In this document: piece after piece, positions 25,010 to 32,681 of the stretch
How the letters are laid out: the number at the start of each line of letters is the position of its first letter
How positions within the stretch are numbered: the stretch's first letter is position 1
Assembly (NCBI RefSeq): GCF_003390845.1
Contig: NZ_QMEK01000002.1
Location: 372,001-436,000 of the forward strand
DNA: 64,000 bases
DNA from: Tropicimonas sp. IMCC34043
Lineage (GTDB): Bacteria; Pseudomonadota; Alphaproteobacteria; Rhodobacterales; Rhodobacteraceae
Direction of reading: 5' to 3'
Translations under genes and position numbers: made by a program
Notes under the pieces: generated by a model
Database searches by the model: none
What the model saw: only the letters and a program-made list of their open reading frames with translations
Told to the model about the DNA's origin: nothing

Positions 25010-25858
25010 ATGACAGAGGACCACGCCAAACGCTCGTTCCGCGATGCGCAGGACGACATCCGCACCACGCGGGAAGTGCCCGAGACCGTGCAAAGCAGCT
25101 CGCCTGCCTACAAGCTCGCCTATGACGACTTTGACTTCATGCTGCGCGACGAGTTGCGTGCAGTGCGTCTGCAGCTGGAACTGCTGAAGCCCGAGCTCCT
25201 GATGACCGAGCAGGGTGTCGAAACGACCGTCGTGCTGTTCGGGGGCGCCCGGATCCGGCCGCGCGAGCAAATGGACGATAGCGCGACCGAAGGGATGGCG
25301 AAGCTGAGCCATTTTTATGACGAGGCGCGAAAGTTCGCGCGGATCATGACCGAACGCAGCCTTGCGGGCGGCGGGCGCGAGAACATCATCGTCACGGGCG
25401 GAGGCCCCGGCGTGATGGAGGCGGGCAACCGAGGTGCTGCCGACGCCGGGGGCAAGTCGATCGGGCTGAACATCGTGCTGCCGCACGAGCAGGCACCGAA
25501 CCAATGGGTCACGCCCGAGCTGTGCTTCAACTTCCATTATTTCGGGATGCGCAAGATGCATTTCCTGATGCGCGCCGCGGCGATTGCGATATTCCCCGGC
25601 GGCTTTGGCACGATGGATGAATTCTTCGAGGCGCTGACGTTGATTCAGACCGGCCGGATGCGGCAGGTGCCATTCCTGCTGTTCGGCACGGAATTCTGGA
25701 ACGACATCATAAATTTCGAGGGACTGGCCGAGGCCGGCACCATCTCGCACGACGATCTGAAACTGTTCCGTTTGGTGGACACTGCCGAAGCGGCAATTGC
25801 CGCAATCGACGACTGGCCCGGTGCCGGGACCAAGCGTTCAGCGATTCCGGGGCGTTAA
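25010..25858 (+). CDS. LOG-family (TIGR00730-like) nucleotide phosphoribohydrolase
   Basis: A cytosolic 282-residue Rossmann-fold protein of the LOG/lysine-decarboxylase-like family, whose members split nucleoside monophosphates into base and ribose phosphate. Seen: TGGGPGVMEAGNRGA (129-143), which binds the phosphate, and PGGFGTMDE (196-204) with the catalytic Glu. The N-terminal 70 residues are an extra helical segment, found in the longer subgroup of the family. Cytokinin activation is one role in plants; in bacteria nucleotide salvage or ppGpp-related roles are proposed. Confidence 0.85.
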   Translation: MTEDHAKRSFRDAQDDIRTTREVPETVQSSSPAYKLAYDDFDFMLRDELRAVRLQLELLKPELLMTEQGVETTVVLFGGARIRPREQMDDSATEGMAKLSHFYDEARKFARIMTERSLAGGGRENIIVTGGGPGVMEAGNRGAADAGGKSIGLNIVLPHEQAPNQWVTPELCFNFHYFGMRKMHFLMRAAAIAIFPGGFGTMDEFFEALTLIQTGRMRQVPFLLFGTEFWNDIINFEGLAEAGTISHDDLKLFRLVDTAEAAIAAIDDWPGAGTKRSAIPGR

Positions 25859-25886
25859 CACTTCTCGATCCGAGACCGACGGCATT

Positions 25887-25900
25887 TTGCAGCGCTGCAA
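25887..25900. promoter_or_regulatory. Perfect 14-bp palindrome upstream of the hdeD-like gene
   Basis: TTGCAGCGCTGCAA is a perfect palindrome in the 213-bp gap between the LOG gene and the HdeD-like gene. It sits about 170 bp before the hdeD-like start, in locally AT-richer DNA. It could be an operator for a dimeric regulator; the regulator is unknown. Confidence 0.4.
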
Positions 25901-26071
25901 TTTGCTGTATCCTGCCGGCAACTTCGTCTGCTACAGAAGGCTTGCGGCGCAAAGGCAGGCACGAATTGGCGCGATAGATGAAAAAACTGACACTCCAAAC
26001 CTGTCCCTACGCCGAGCGCATCGTCGATATATTGAATGTCGATGAATTCAAGCAACAAGGTAGGAACTCTG

Positions 26072-26599
26072 ATGGGTAACCGCATTCTCTGGCTTTTGCT
26101 GGCCGTCCTGTTCATTGCGGGCGGAATGTTCGCGCTGATGAATCCCTTTGCCGCAAGCCTTGCGGCGACCGTGATCGCGGGCTGGGTCTTCATCTTCAGC
26201 GGCGTGGTCGAGGTCTTTGCCGGCTTCCGCGCCAAGGGTGCCGGCGCCAAGATCTGGACTGTCCTGCTTGGCCTTCTGGCAATCGTGCTCGGGATCATGA
26301 TCCTCGGCAATCCGCTGGGCGGCATGGTGGCGCTGACGACGATCATCGCGATCATGTTCCTGGCCGGCGGCGTGGCCAAGATCATCATGTCCTTCACCAT
26401 GGAAGATCGCCGCTTCCTGTGGCTGTTCCTGATCTCGGGGGCCGCCTCGGCAGTGCTGGGGTTCATCATCCTGACGAACTTCCCGCTGTCGGCTGCGACG
26501 TCGCTGGGTCTGCTTCTGGGGATCGAACTGCTGTTCGACGGGGCGGCTGCGCTCGGCATGGCCTTCAGCCGCGACCACGAAGAAGCCGTCATGGCCTGA
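26072..26599 (+). CDS. HdeD-like DUF308 membrane protein
   Basis: A membrane protein of 175 residues with six hydrophobic helices in three pairs, matching the HdeD/DUF308 family, named for the acid-resistance protein of E. coli. The repeated pattern (glycine-rich helix, then NP and loop) is visible in GGMFALMNPFAAS and LGIMILGNPLGG. ATG 26072 with TAGGAA upstream is preferred to ATG 26036, which would add 12 polar residues. A predicted terminator follows at 26632. Acid-stress function in alphaproteobacteria is not established. Confidence 0.85.
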   Translation: MGNRILWLLLAVLFIAGGMFALMNPFAASLAATVIAGWVFIFSGVVEVFAGFRAKGAGAKIWTVLLGLLAIVLGIMILGNPLGGMVALTTIIAIMFLAGGVAKIIMSFTMEDRRFLWLFLISGAASAVLGFIILTNFPLSAATSLGLLLGIELLFDGAAALGMAFSRDHEEAVMA

Positions 26600-26631
26600 C
26601 CGCGCAGAGCGGTTTCAGGTCCAATGCCCTG

Positions 26632-26663
26632 CGCCGCGACCCTTCCCGGGGCCGCGGCGTTTT
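26632..26663 (+). terminator. Rho-independent terminator after the hdeD-like gene
   Basis: CGCCGCG (26632-26638) pairs with CGCGGCG (26653-26659) across a 14-nt loop that can itself fold, followed by TTTT. It separates the convergent hdeD-like and dsbA genes. Confidence 0.5.
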
Positions 26664-26674
26664 CCGTTCAGGCG

Positions 26675-27400
26675 TCAGGCCGCGCCGGTCCCGCCCGCCT
26701 GTTCGGCGATCAGCCGCCGGAAATTGCGCTGCGAAATCTCGCCCAGAACCAGCACCTTGCCGACGACCATCGCGGGCGTGCCGATAATGCCGAAGCGATG
26801 CGCCAGCGCCACGCTGCGTCGCAGCCGGTCTTCGGCCTCGGGTCCGTACATGTCGGCCAGCAGGCGCTGGGGGTCGAGCCCCTGTTCGACCGCAAGGTCC
26901 GCCAGATAGGCCTCGCTCGGCCGGAAGGCGCTGCGCATCAGGCGCTTGTGGAACGCCAGATACCCGCCCTGCATGTCGGCGGCGATGGCGGCTCGCGCCG
27001 CAACCTCGGATCCCGGCCCCAGAAGCGGCAGTTCGTGCCAGGTCACTGCGATCGCGCCGGCCTCGGCTTCGTCCGCAACCATCCTGGTCAGAACCCGGCA
27101 ATAGGGGCAGTTGAAATCGGAGAATACCGCAACGGGGATCTGCGCGGTGGTGCGCGGCGTGGTGAACAGATCGGCAAGATCGCCCTGCGGCGGCGGCGCG
27201 CCACGGCTGTCGAGCCCGACGAAGGGGTCCGGGACGCCGCCCGACACCGGCCCCTGAACCATCCGGCGAAAGCCCGGCGGGTCGGACATCGGTTCGGTGC
27301 GAAGGGATTGGGGGCGGTTGCGCAACAGCCCCGAGATCCCGGCCGAGACCACGATCCCGACCGTCAGCACCGCAAGAAACTGCCGTCGCGACCCGGCCAT
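26675..27400 (-). CDS. DsbA-family thiol-disulfide oxidoreductase
   Basis: A protein of 241 residues anchored or secreted by an N-terminal hydrophobic segment (residues 8-26). The thioredoxin-fold domain has the active site FNCPYCRV with Cys98 and Cys101, a helical insertion, and the cis-proline loop GIIGTPAMVV near residue 205. The family (DsbA/ScsC/BcsH-like) oxidises or isomerises disulfides in periplasmic proteins. It starts 2 bp after the rlmN stop, so both are co-transcribed and probably translationally coupled, although their functions are unrelated. Confidence 0.88.
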   Translation of the reverse strand: MAGSRRQFLAVLTVGIVVSAGISGLLRNRPQSLRTEPMSDPPGFRRMVQGPVSGGVPDPFVGLDSRGAPPPQGDLADLFTTPRTTAQIPVAVFSDFNCPYCRVLTRMVADEAEAGAIAVTWHELPLLGPGSEVAARAAIAADMQGGYLAFHKRLMRSAFRPSEAYLADLAVEQGLDPQRLLADMYGPEAEDRLRRSVALAHRFGIIGTPAMVVGKVLVLGEISQRNFRRLIAEQAGGTGAA

Positions 27401-27402
27401 GG

Positions 27403-28584
27403 TCAGCCGCCGAGACCGGCCTCGGTGGCGATCTGGGTCCGGCTCTTGCGAGCGCGTTCGGTCGCAGATTTCAGCTGTCCGCAGGCGGCCATGATGTCCT
27501 CGCCGCGCGGCGTGCGGATCGGGCTGGCATAGCCTGCCTTGTAGACGATGTCGGCAAAGCTCTGGATACGCGCGCGATCCGACCGCTGATAGGGCGCACC
27601 GGGCCATTCGTTGAACGGGATCAGATTGATCTTGGCCGGGATGCCCTGGATCAGCTTGACCAGCCGGCGGGCATCCGCGTCGCTGTCGTTAACGCCCTTC
27701 AGCATGACGTATTCAAACGTGATGCGCTCGGAATTCGACAGTTTGGGATAGGCGCGCAACTCGTCCAGCAGTTTTGCGATCGGCCATTTCTTGTTGATCG
27801 GCACCAGCGTGTCGCGGACCTCGTCGGTGGTGGCGTGAAAGCTGACAGCCAGCAGGCAGCCGATTTCCTCGGCCGTGCGGGCAATCTCGGGCACCACACC
27901 GCTGGTCGACAGCGTGATGCGCCGGCGCGACAGCGAGATCCCCTCGCCATCCATCACGATCTGCATCGCGTCGCGCACCGCGTCGAAATTGTACAGCGGC
28001 TCGCCCATGCCCATCAGCACCACGTTCGACAAAAGCCGGGTCTCGTCCTTGGGCGCTCGCCCCGGTTCCGGCCATTCGCCCAGATCGTCGCGGGCCAGCA
28101 TCACCTGCCCGACGATCTCGCCCGCCGTCAGGTTGCGCACCAGCTTCTGGGTGCCGGTGTGGCAGAACGAACAGGTCAGCGTGCAGCCGACCTGGGAGGA
28201 GATGCAGAGCGTGCCGCGCCCCTCCTCGGGGATATAGACGGTCTCGACCTCGTGGCCGCCGGCGATGCGCACCAGATACTTGCGGGTGCCGTCGGCGCTG
28301 ACCTGGCGGGTCACGACCTCGGGCAGCGCGATCTCGTAGCGCTCGGCCAGTTCGGTGCGATAGGCCTTTGACAGGTTCGTCATCGCCTCGAAGTCGCGCA
28401 CGCCCTTCTGATAGATCCACTGCCAGATCTGGCCCACGCGCATGTTTGCCTGCCGCTCGGGCGTGCCGCCCTCGATCAGCACCTCGCGCAACTGCGCCCT
28501 CGTCAGCCCGACCAGATTGATCCGGTCGGATTCGGGCAGCTTGCGGGGCAGCGTCAGCACATCCTGAGTGATGGGCGCAGACAT
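27403..28584 (-). CDS. rlmN: Dual-specificity 23S rRNA/tRNA methyltransferase RlmN
   Basis: A radical-SAM enzyme of 393 residues that adds the C2 methyl to A2503 of 23S rRNA and A37 of some tRNAs. The iron-sulfur cluster cysteines are Cys134, Cys138 and Cys141 in [14 protein letters not shown]; the C-terminal ...[15 protein letters not shown] region and the GEP loop ([13 protein letters not shown], about residues 190-202) are also typical. AGGAGT lies 8 nt before ATG 28584. A dsbA-like gene follows directly. Confidence 0.95.
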   Translation of the reverse strand: MSAPITQDVLTLPRKLPESDRINLVGLTRAQLREVLIEGGTPERQANMRVGQIWQWIYQKGVRDFEAMTNLSKAYRTELAERYEIALPEVVTRQVSADGTRKYLVRIAGGHEVETVYIPEEGRGTLCISSQVGCTLTCSFCHTGTQKLVRNLTAGEIVGQVMLARDDLGEWPEPGRAPKDETRLLSNVVLMGMGEPLYNFDAVRDAMQIVMDGEGISLSRRRITLSTSGVVPEIARTAEEIGCLLAVSFHATTDEVRDTLVPINKKWPIAKLLDELRAYPKLSNSERITFEYVMLKGVNDSDADARRLVKLIQGIPAKINLIPFNEWPGAPYQRSDRARIQSFADIVYKAGYASPIRTPRGEDIMAACGQLKSATERARKSRTQIATEAGLGG

Positions 28585-28786
28585 CGGGAGACTCCTGTTC
28601 GGAAAGACTGTTTTCTAGCAGAAATCGCCGCACATGCAAAGCCGTCCGACCTGTCGCTAGGGAATGTGGATTGCACCCACCGGCGTCACAAAAGCTTGAA
28701 AAAAGTGACACGTTGCGAGGCTAGGGCTCGGCACGGCGCCCGTCACCACCCGGGCCCGACATCAACAAAAAAAACCGGAGTTCCCC

Positions 28787-29743
28787 ATGCGCCTTCTTTT
28801 GTCCGCCGCTTTCGTCGTTGCCGCGGCCGGCCCGATCCACGCCATGACATGGTCTCTCGACAGCTATGTCGATTATCCTCTCGTCGACGAAAACGAGACC
28901 GGCCTGCAGTTGACCCAGGGCATCGCCTGGAACGCCGCGGCCGGCGAATGGGTCACCTCGTGGCAATACGGTCTGGCCCGCTTCACTGAGGATTGGCAGT
29001 TCATTTCCGCAACCGGCCATATCGATCTGTCCACCATGAATGTGGTCAGCGGTATCCCGCAGGAGCTCGCCGATCAGGGCTTTGACCACATCGGCGATTT
29101 CGAGGTTCGGGACGGGGTCATCCATGCCTCGCTCGACAGCGCCGAGGGCGATTATCAGAACGGCCATGTGGCATTGTTCGATGCCGTCACGCTGGAATAT
29201 CTGGGGGATCTCTATCCGATGATCGGGGACGAGACGAACCCCCGCAACGACGTTGCAAGCTGGACCGCGATCGATGCCGAAACCGGGCTCGGCTATGGCA
29301 AGGAATGGCAGCTTGGCGACACGATCAACATCTATGACGTGACCGACTGGAGCTTTCTCGGCACGCTCGAGATGGATCAGAGCCTGTCGAGCATCCAGGG
29401 TGCCAAGGTGCTGGACGGTATGATGTACCTGAGTTCGGACAACGACACGATGTCGATCTACGGCCTCGACTTGTCGACCGGACATGTCACCGAACTGTTC
29501 CAGCTTGATGGCGTCGACGGGGCCAGCATCGAGGTCGAGGGTCTGGCGCTGCGCACGCTCGGGGATGGCACCGTCGAGATGTATGTCGAGATGATCGCCA
29601 ACCCGGGCGGCGGCAGCGAGCTCGATGCCTATACCCGGCTCTATCGCTATGTCGGCATCCCAAGCCCGGTGCCGGTGCCGGCAACCCTGCCGCTGGCGCT
29701 GTCGGGCCTTGCGGCCTTCGCGCTTGCGCGCCGCCGCCGCTAA
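28787..29743 (+). CDS. Exported protein with VPLPA-CTERM-like sorting signal
   Basis: A 318-residue exported protein. It has a signal peptide (1-19), a strand-rich acidic body with repeated aromatic/Asp segments (GIAWNAAAGEWVTSWQ, HIGDFEVRDGV, WTAIDAETGLGYG) suggestive of a beta-propeller, and a C-terminal tripartite signal VPVPATLPLALSGLA...RRRR at residues 293-318. This short motif, hydrophobic helix and Arg cluster match VPLPA-CTERM, which is recognised by an exosortase of the XrtD type in rhodobacteria. No exosortase gene is in this window. A strong hairpin follows the stop. Function of the body is unknown. Confidence 0.8.
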   Translation: MRLLLSAAFVVAAAGPIHAMTWSLDSYVDYPLVDENETGLQLTQGIAWNAAAGEWVTSWQYGLARFTEDWQFISATGHIDLSTMNVVSGIPQELADQGFDHIGDFEVRDGVIHASLDSAEGDYQNGHVALFDAVTLEYLGDLYPMIGDETNPRNDVASWTAIDAETGLGYGKEWQLGDTINIYDVTDWSFLGTLEMDQSLSSIQGAKVLDGMMYLSSDNDTMSIYGLDLSTGHVTELFQLDGVDGASIEVEGLALRTLGDGTVEMYVEMIANPGGGSELDAYTRLYRYVGIPSPVPVPATLPLALSGLAAFALARRRR

Positions 29744-29761
29744 GCTGCCGTTCCCTCGCGA

Positions 29762-29796
29762 AGCGGCCGGGGTATCTTGCCGATACCCCGGCCGCT
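29762..29796. terminator. Perfect 15-bp hairpin between convergent genes
   Basis: AGCGGCCGGGGTATC-TTGCC-GATACCCCGGCCGCT: a perfect 15-bp stem with a 5-nt loop, without a T-run on either side. It lies between the VPLPA-CTERM gene and the ialB-like gene, which converge on it, and so probably acts as a bidirectional transcription end. Confidence 0.65.
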
Positions 29797-29821
29797 AGGA
29801 TCCTTGAACGCGCCCCGCGGT

Positions 29822-30346
29822 TCAGTTGGTGCAGCGCTTCTCGGCTTCCTCAAGCGCTGCGGTGAACCCCATCAGCGAGAAGGTGTCCTTGGTCTGGGTC
29901 CCGCGGGAAGAGCGTGCGGTCAGCGTCGCATCGGCGCCGCGCTTCAATGCCGTCACGATCTTGCTGTCGTCGGCCGCCGAGGCGGCCCAGGCCCATTCGC
30001 CATCGGTGAACATTTCGAACTGCGTGCCGCCGACATCGACCGTCACGGTCGAGCCGCCCGCAAAGGGATAGCCGCCGGTAAAGGACACCTCGCCCTCGGC
30101 GCTGCCCGGACGATAGGTGACGAACAGAAGAATGTCGCCACGTTGTACCGATACGGCACGCCCGTCACGGGAATTTTCGACCTTCTTGGGCGAAGAAACG
30201 CCCCAGCATTCCTTTGGATTGTCCTCGACGAAGACGCTCCAGTCGGTCTTGGCGGCGACCCGGTTGGTCGACTCCTGCGCCGACAGCGGTGCGCAAGCAA
30301 GAAGGGCAATGCCGGCGACGGCGCCAGTTCTGATCCAGAATGTCAT
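29822..30346 (-). CDS. Invasion-associated locus B (IalB)-like periplasmic protein
   Basis: A 174-residue secreted protein with a signal peptide (residues 1-23, ending CAPLSAQ). The mature part has the IalB-family pattern: TDWSVFVEDNPKECWGVSSPKK near the start, then ILLFVTYRPG and VSFTGGYPF strands, a GEWAWAASAADDSKIVTALKRG helix-strand, and SRGTQTKDTFSLMGFTAALEEA at the end. The family is named from Bartonella; its molecular function is unknown. A longer start is possible but the signal peptide fixes ATG 30346 as the likely one. Confidence 0.8.
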   Translation of the reverse strand: MTFWIRTGAVAGIALLACAPLSAQESTNRVAAKTDWSVFVEDNPKECWGVSSPKKVENSRDGRAVSVQRGDILLFVTYRPGSAEGEVSFTGGYPFAGGSTVTVDVGGTQFEMFTDGEWAWAASAADDSKIVTALKRGADATLTARSSRGTQTKDTFSLMGFTAALEEAEKRCTN

Positions 30347-30524
30347 GTGTGTCACAGCCTCCAGCTGTCTCTGCCTCAAGTGTGCCGCTTTCGGCCCTTG
30401 GCGGACTCTCAGCGAAGCGGAAGGAATTTCAACCTGCGCCAACTATGGTAACGCAGTTGTGGCAGGGGCGAAAACCCCAGAGACGCAAATATCGGCAACG
30501 AAGTGAGTTGGAAAGGGGCGGCCT

Positions 30525-31520
30525 ATGGGCGCGGTTGAAATGGTCGAGATCTGGCGCGGCGCATTCCGGGAGACCGTGCATTCCGGTCATGCGGTGATCT
30601 GCGGCCCGGAGGGCGAGGTCGTGGCGGCCTGGGGCGATCCCGGGAAAGTGATCCTGCCGCGGTCCTCGCAGAAGGTCGTGCAGGCTCTGCCGCTGATCGA
30701 AACCGGGGCAGCCGATGCCCTGGGCCTGACCCAGCGGCATCTGGCCCTGGCCTGCGCGAGCCACGTCGGTGCCGAGGTTCACACCCAGGCGGTCGCCCGC
30801 TGGCTGGCGGATCTGGGACTTGGCGAGACCGACCTGCGCTGTGGCCCGCAAGAGCCCGAGGACCGGGCGGCCCACAAGGCGCTGCTGTGCGGTGGCGGTC
30901 AGGCCTGTCAGATCCACAACACCTGCTCGGGCAAGCACGCGGGATTTCTGACGGTGACCCGCCACATTGGTGCCGGTCCCGAATATGTCGAGCCCGACCA
31001 CCCGCTGCAGCGGTCCGTGCTGGCGGCATGGGAGGATCTGACGGGCGAGACCAGCCCGGGCTTCGGCATCGACGGATGTTCGGCGCCGAGTTTTGCATCG
31101 AGCCTCGCCGGTCATGCCCGCGCCATGGCAAGCTTTGCCAATGCCCGCGCGGGTCAGGGACCCCGCGCCAGCGCCCAGGCGCGGCTGGTGCAGGCGATGA
31201 TGGCGCATCCGGTGATGATTGCGGGCGAGGGGCGGGCCGACACGATGCTGACCCGGGCGCTGGCTGGCCGGGGCGTGGTCAAGTTCGGCGCCGAGGCGGT
31301 CTATATCGCGATCCTGCCCGACGCGGGCCTGGGGATTGCGCTGAAGATCGAGGATGGCGGTCTGCGCGCCGCCGAATGCGTGATTGCGGCCCTGCTGGTG
31401 CGGGCCGGCCTGCTCGATCCGGCGGACCCTGCCGCGCGGGCCTATCTGGCGCCGCCGGAGCGGAACCGCCGCGGGATCGAGGTCGGGCGGATGCAGCCGG
31501 TGCCGGGGCTGTTCGACTAG
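30525..31520 (+). CDS. L-asparaginase II (Rhizobium etli ReAV type)
   Basis: A 331-residue asparaginase of the class described from Rhizobium etli, unrelated to the E. coli enzymes. The known catalytic and metal residues appear with matching spacing: Ser47 and Lys50 (RSSQKVVQ), Ser79 (CASHVGAE), Cys134 and Lys137 (NTCSGKHAG), Cys185 (GIDGCSAP) and Lys253 (VVKFGAEA). These correspond to the Ser-Lys pairs and Cys-Cys-Lys zinc site of ReAV. The enzyme hydrolyses asparagine to aspartate and ammonia in the cytoplasm. It stands alone on the forward strand, 178 bp from the divergent ialB-like gene. Confidence 0.88.
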   Translation: MGAVEMVEIWRGAFRETVHSGHAVICGPEGEVVAAWGDPGKVILPRSSQKVVQALPLIETGAADALGLTQRHLALACASHVGAEVHTQAVARWLADLGLGETDLRCGPQEPEDRAAHKALLCGGGQACQIHNTCSGKHAGFLTVTRHIGAGPEYVEPDHPLQRSVLAAWEDLTGETSPGFGIDGCSAPSFASSLAGHARAMASFANARAGQGPRASAQARLVQAMMAHPVMIAGEGRADTMLTRALAGRGVVKFGAEAVYIAILPDAGLGIALKIEDGGLRAAECVIAALLVRAGLLDPADPAARAYLAPPERNRRGIEVGRMQPVPGLFD

Positions 31521-31529
31521 GCCGGGGCT

Positions 31530-31557
31530 GGCCGATGCCGCGCGGCTTGCATCGGCC
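31530..31557. terminator. Hairpin between convergent asparaginase and serB genes
   Basis: GGCCGATGC (31530-31538) pairs perfectly with GCATCGGCC (31549-31557) across a 10-nt loop. A second small hairpin, GACCC-N7-GGGTC, lies at 31568-31584, just before the serB stop. Neither has a T-run; they are probable transcription ends for the two convergent genes. Confidence 0.55.
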
Positions 31558-31586
31558 GCACCTGCGGGACCCTTCGGCGGGGTCAC

Positions 31587-32465
31587 TCAGGGTGTGACGA
31601 AGTCCTCCGCGGCATACCCCTGCAGAAACAGCAGCGCGCTCAGATCGCCGTGGTTGACGCGAATGTCGCATTCTGCGGCAACGCTCGGCTTGGCGTGCAG
31701 CGCAACGCCGGTCCCGGCAAGGTGCAGCATGCCAAGATCGTTGGCCCCGTCGCCGACCGCGATCACCGCGTCGTGCCCGATGCCAAGCCGGGCGGTGATC
31801 TCCTCCAGCGCCGCAATCTTGGCCTCGCGGCCAAGGATCGGCTCGGCGGGAACGCCAGTCAGATGACCGTCCTCGATCAGCAGCGTGTTGGCCCGGTTCT
31901 CGTCGAAACCGAGCGCCGCGGCGACCCGCGAGGTGAAGGCGGTGAAGCCGCCGGAAACCAGCACCGCATGGCCGCCATTTGCCTTCATCGTCGCGATCAG
32001 CGTGGCACCGCCAGGGGTAAAGGTGATGCGCTCGGCATAGACCCGGTCGATGACCGCCGCCGGCAACCCCTTCAACAGCCCGACCCGTTCGCGCAGCGCG
32101 CCCTCGAAGCCGATTTCGCCGTTCATCGCCCGTGCCGTGATCTCCTTCACGCGCGCGCCGACGCCGGCCATGTCGGCCAACTCGTCAATGCACTCCTGCC
32201 CGATCATGGTGGAATCCATGTCGGCCAGCAGCATCCGCTTGCGCCGGCCCTGGGATTTCTGCACCGCCAGGTCGATCTTTTGCGCCTGCAGACTGTCCCA
32301 GACCTGCCAGAGGTTGTCCGGCACTGCGGGCAAGGCGAACTCGGCGGCGATCCCGCGCGCAAGCCAGCGCGCCGCGCCGCCGCCCCAGGCCGAGCGCAGC
32401 GCCTCGACCAGCGGCGGTTCGAGGCTGGGATCGGCGGGGTTGGTCAGCAGCGTTGCAACAAACAT
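31587..32465 (-). CDS. serB: Phosphoserine phosphatase
   Basis: The last enzyme of serine synthesis, a HAD-family phosphatase of 292 residues. The nucleophile and acid are Asp82 and Asp84 (ADMDSTMIG), followed by VSGGFTAFT (motif II Ser) and VGDGANDLGML (motif III/IV metal aspartates). The N-terminal 70 residues form the ACT-like/helical extension seen in longer SerB proteins. serC and serA lie 1.3 kb away on the other strand, so the complete phosphorylated pathway is clustered in this region. The ATG at 32465 precedes a repeat-bearing gap. Confidence 0.95.
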   Translation of the reverse strand: MFVATLLTNPADPSLEPPLVEALRSAWGGGAARWLARGIAAEFALPAVPDNLWQVWDSLQAQKIDLAVQKSQGRRKRMLLADMDSTMIGQECIDELADMAGVGARVKEITARAMNGEIGFEGALRERVGLLKGLPAAVIDRVYAERITFTPGGATLIATMKANGGHAVLVSGGFTAFTSRVAAALGFDENRANTLLIEDGHLTGVPAEPILGREAKIAALEEITARLGIGHDAVIAVGDGANDLGMLHLAGTGVALHAKPSVAAECDIRVNHGDLSALLFLQGYAAEDFVTP

Positions 32466-32576
32466 TGGGGCGGCCCCGTGGTTTCTGTTGCGCGCGCAAT
32501 ACCGGCGGGCGCGCCGGAGATAAAGGGCCAGAGGCATTTCGCCATGCGACAGCGCCCGGGGCCGACGTCGAACAGC

Positions 32577-32629
32577 AGGTATTTAAGCCAAGAAGAAGAC
32601 ATGGCGCATTCTTCTTGGTCGAAATACCT
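32577..32629. repeat. Palindromic copy of the AGGTATTT-N3-CCAAGAAGAA repeat
   Basis: Two opposed arms form a near-perfect 53-bp hairpin: AGGTATTT-AAG-CCAAGAAGAA (32577-32597), an 11-nt spacer, then TTCTTCTTGG-TCG-AAATACCT (32609-32629). The 8-bp and 10-bp blocks pair exactly; the three bases between them do not. It lies between serB and the dihaem cytochrome gene, which are on the same strand. The sequence recurs at 3714-3904 and 44394-44414. The rest of this 216-bp gap holds no gene. Confidence 0.75.
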
Positions 32630-32681
32630 GACGGAACCGCGATCGGTTTCTCCCCGGGCATCCAGGGCCCGGGGGAACGTT

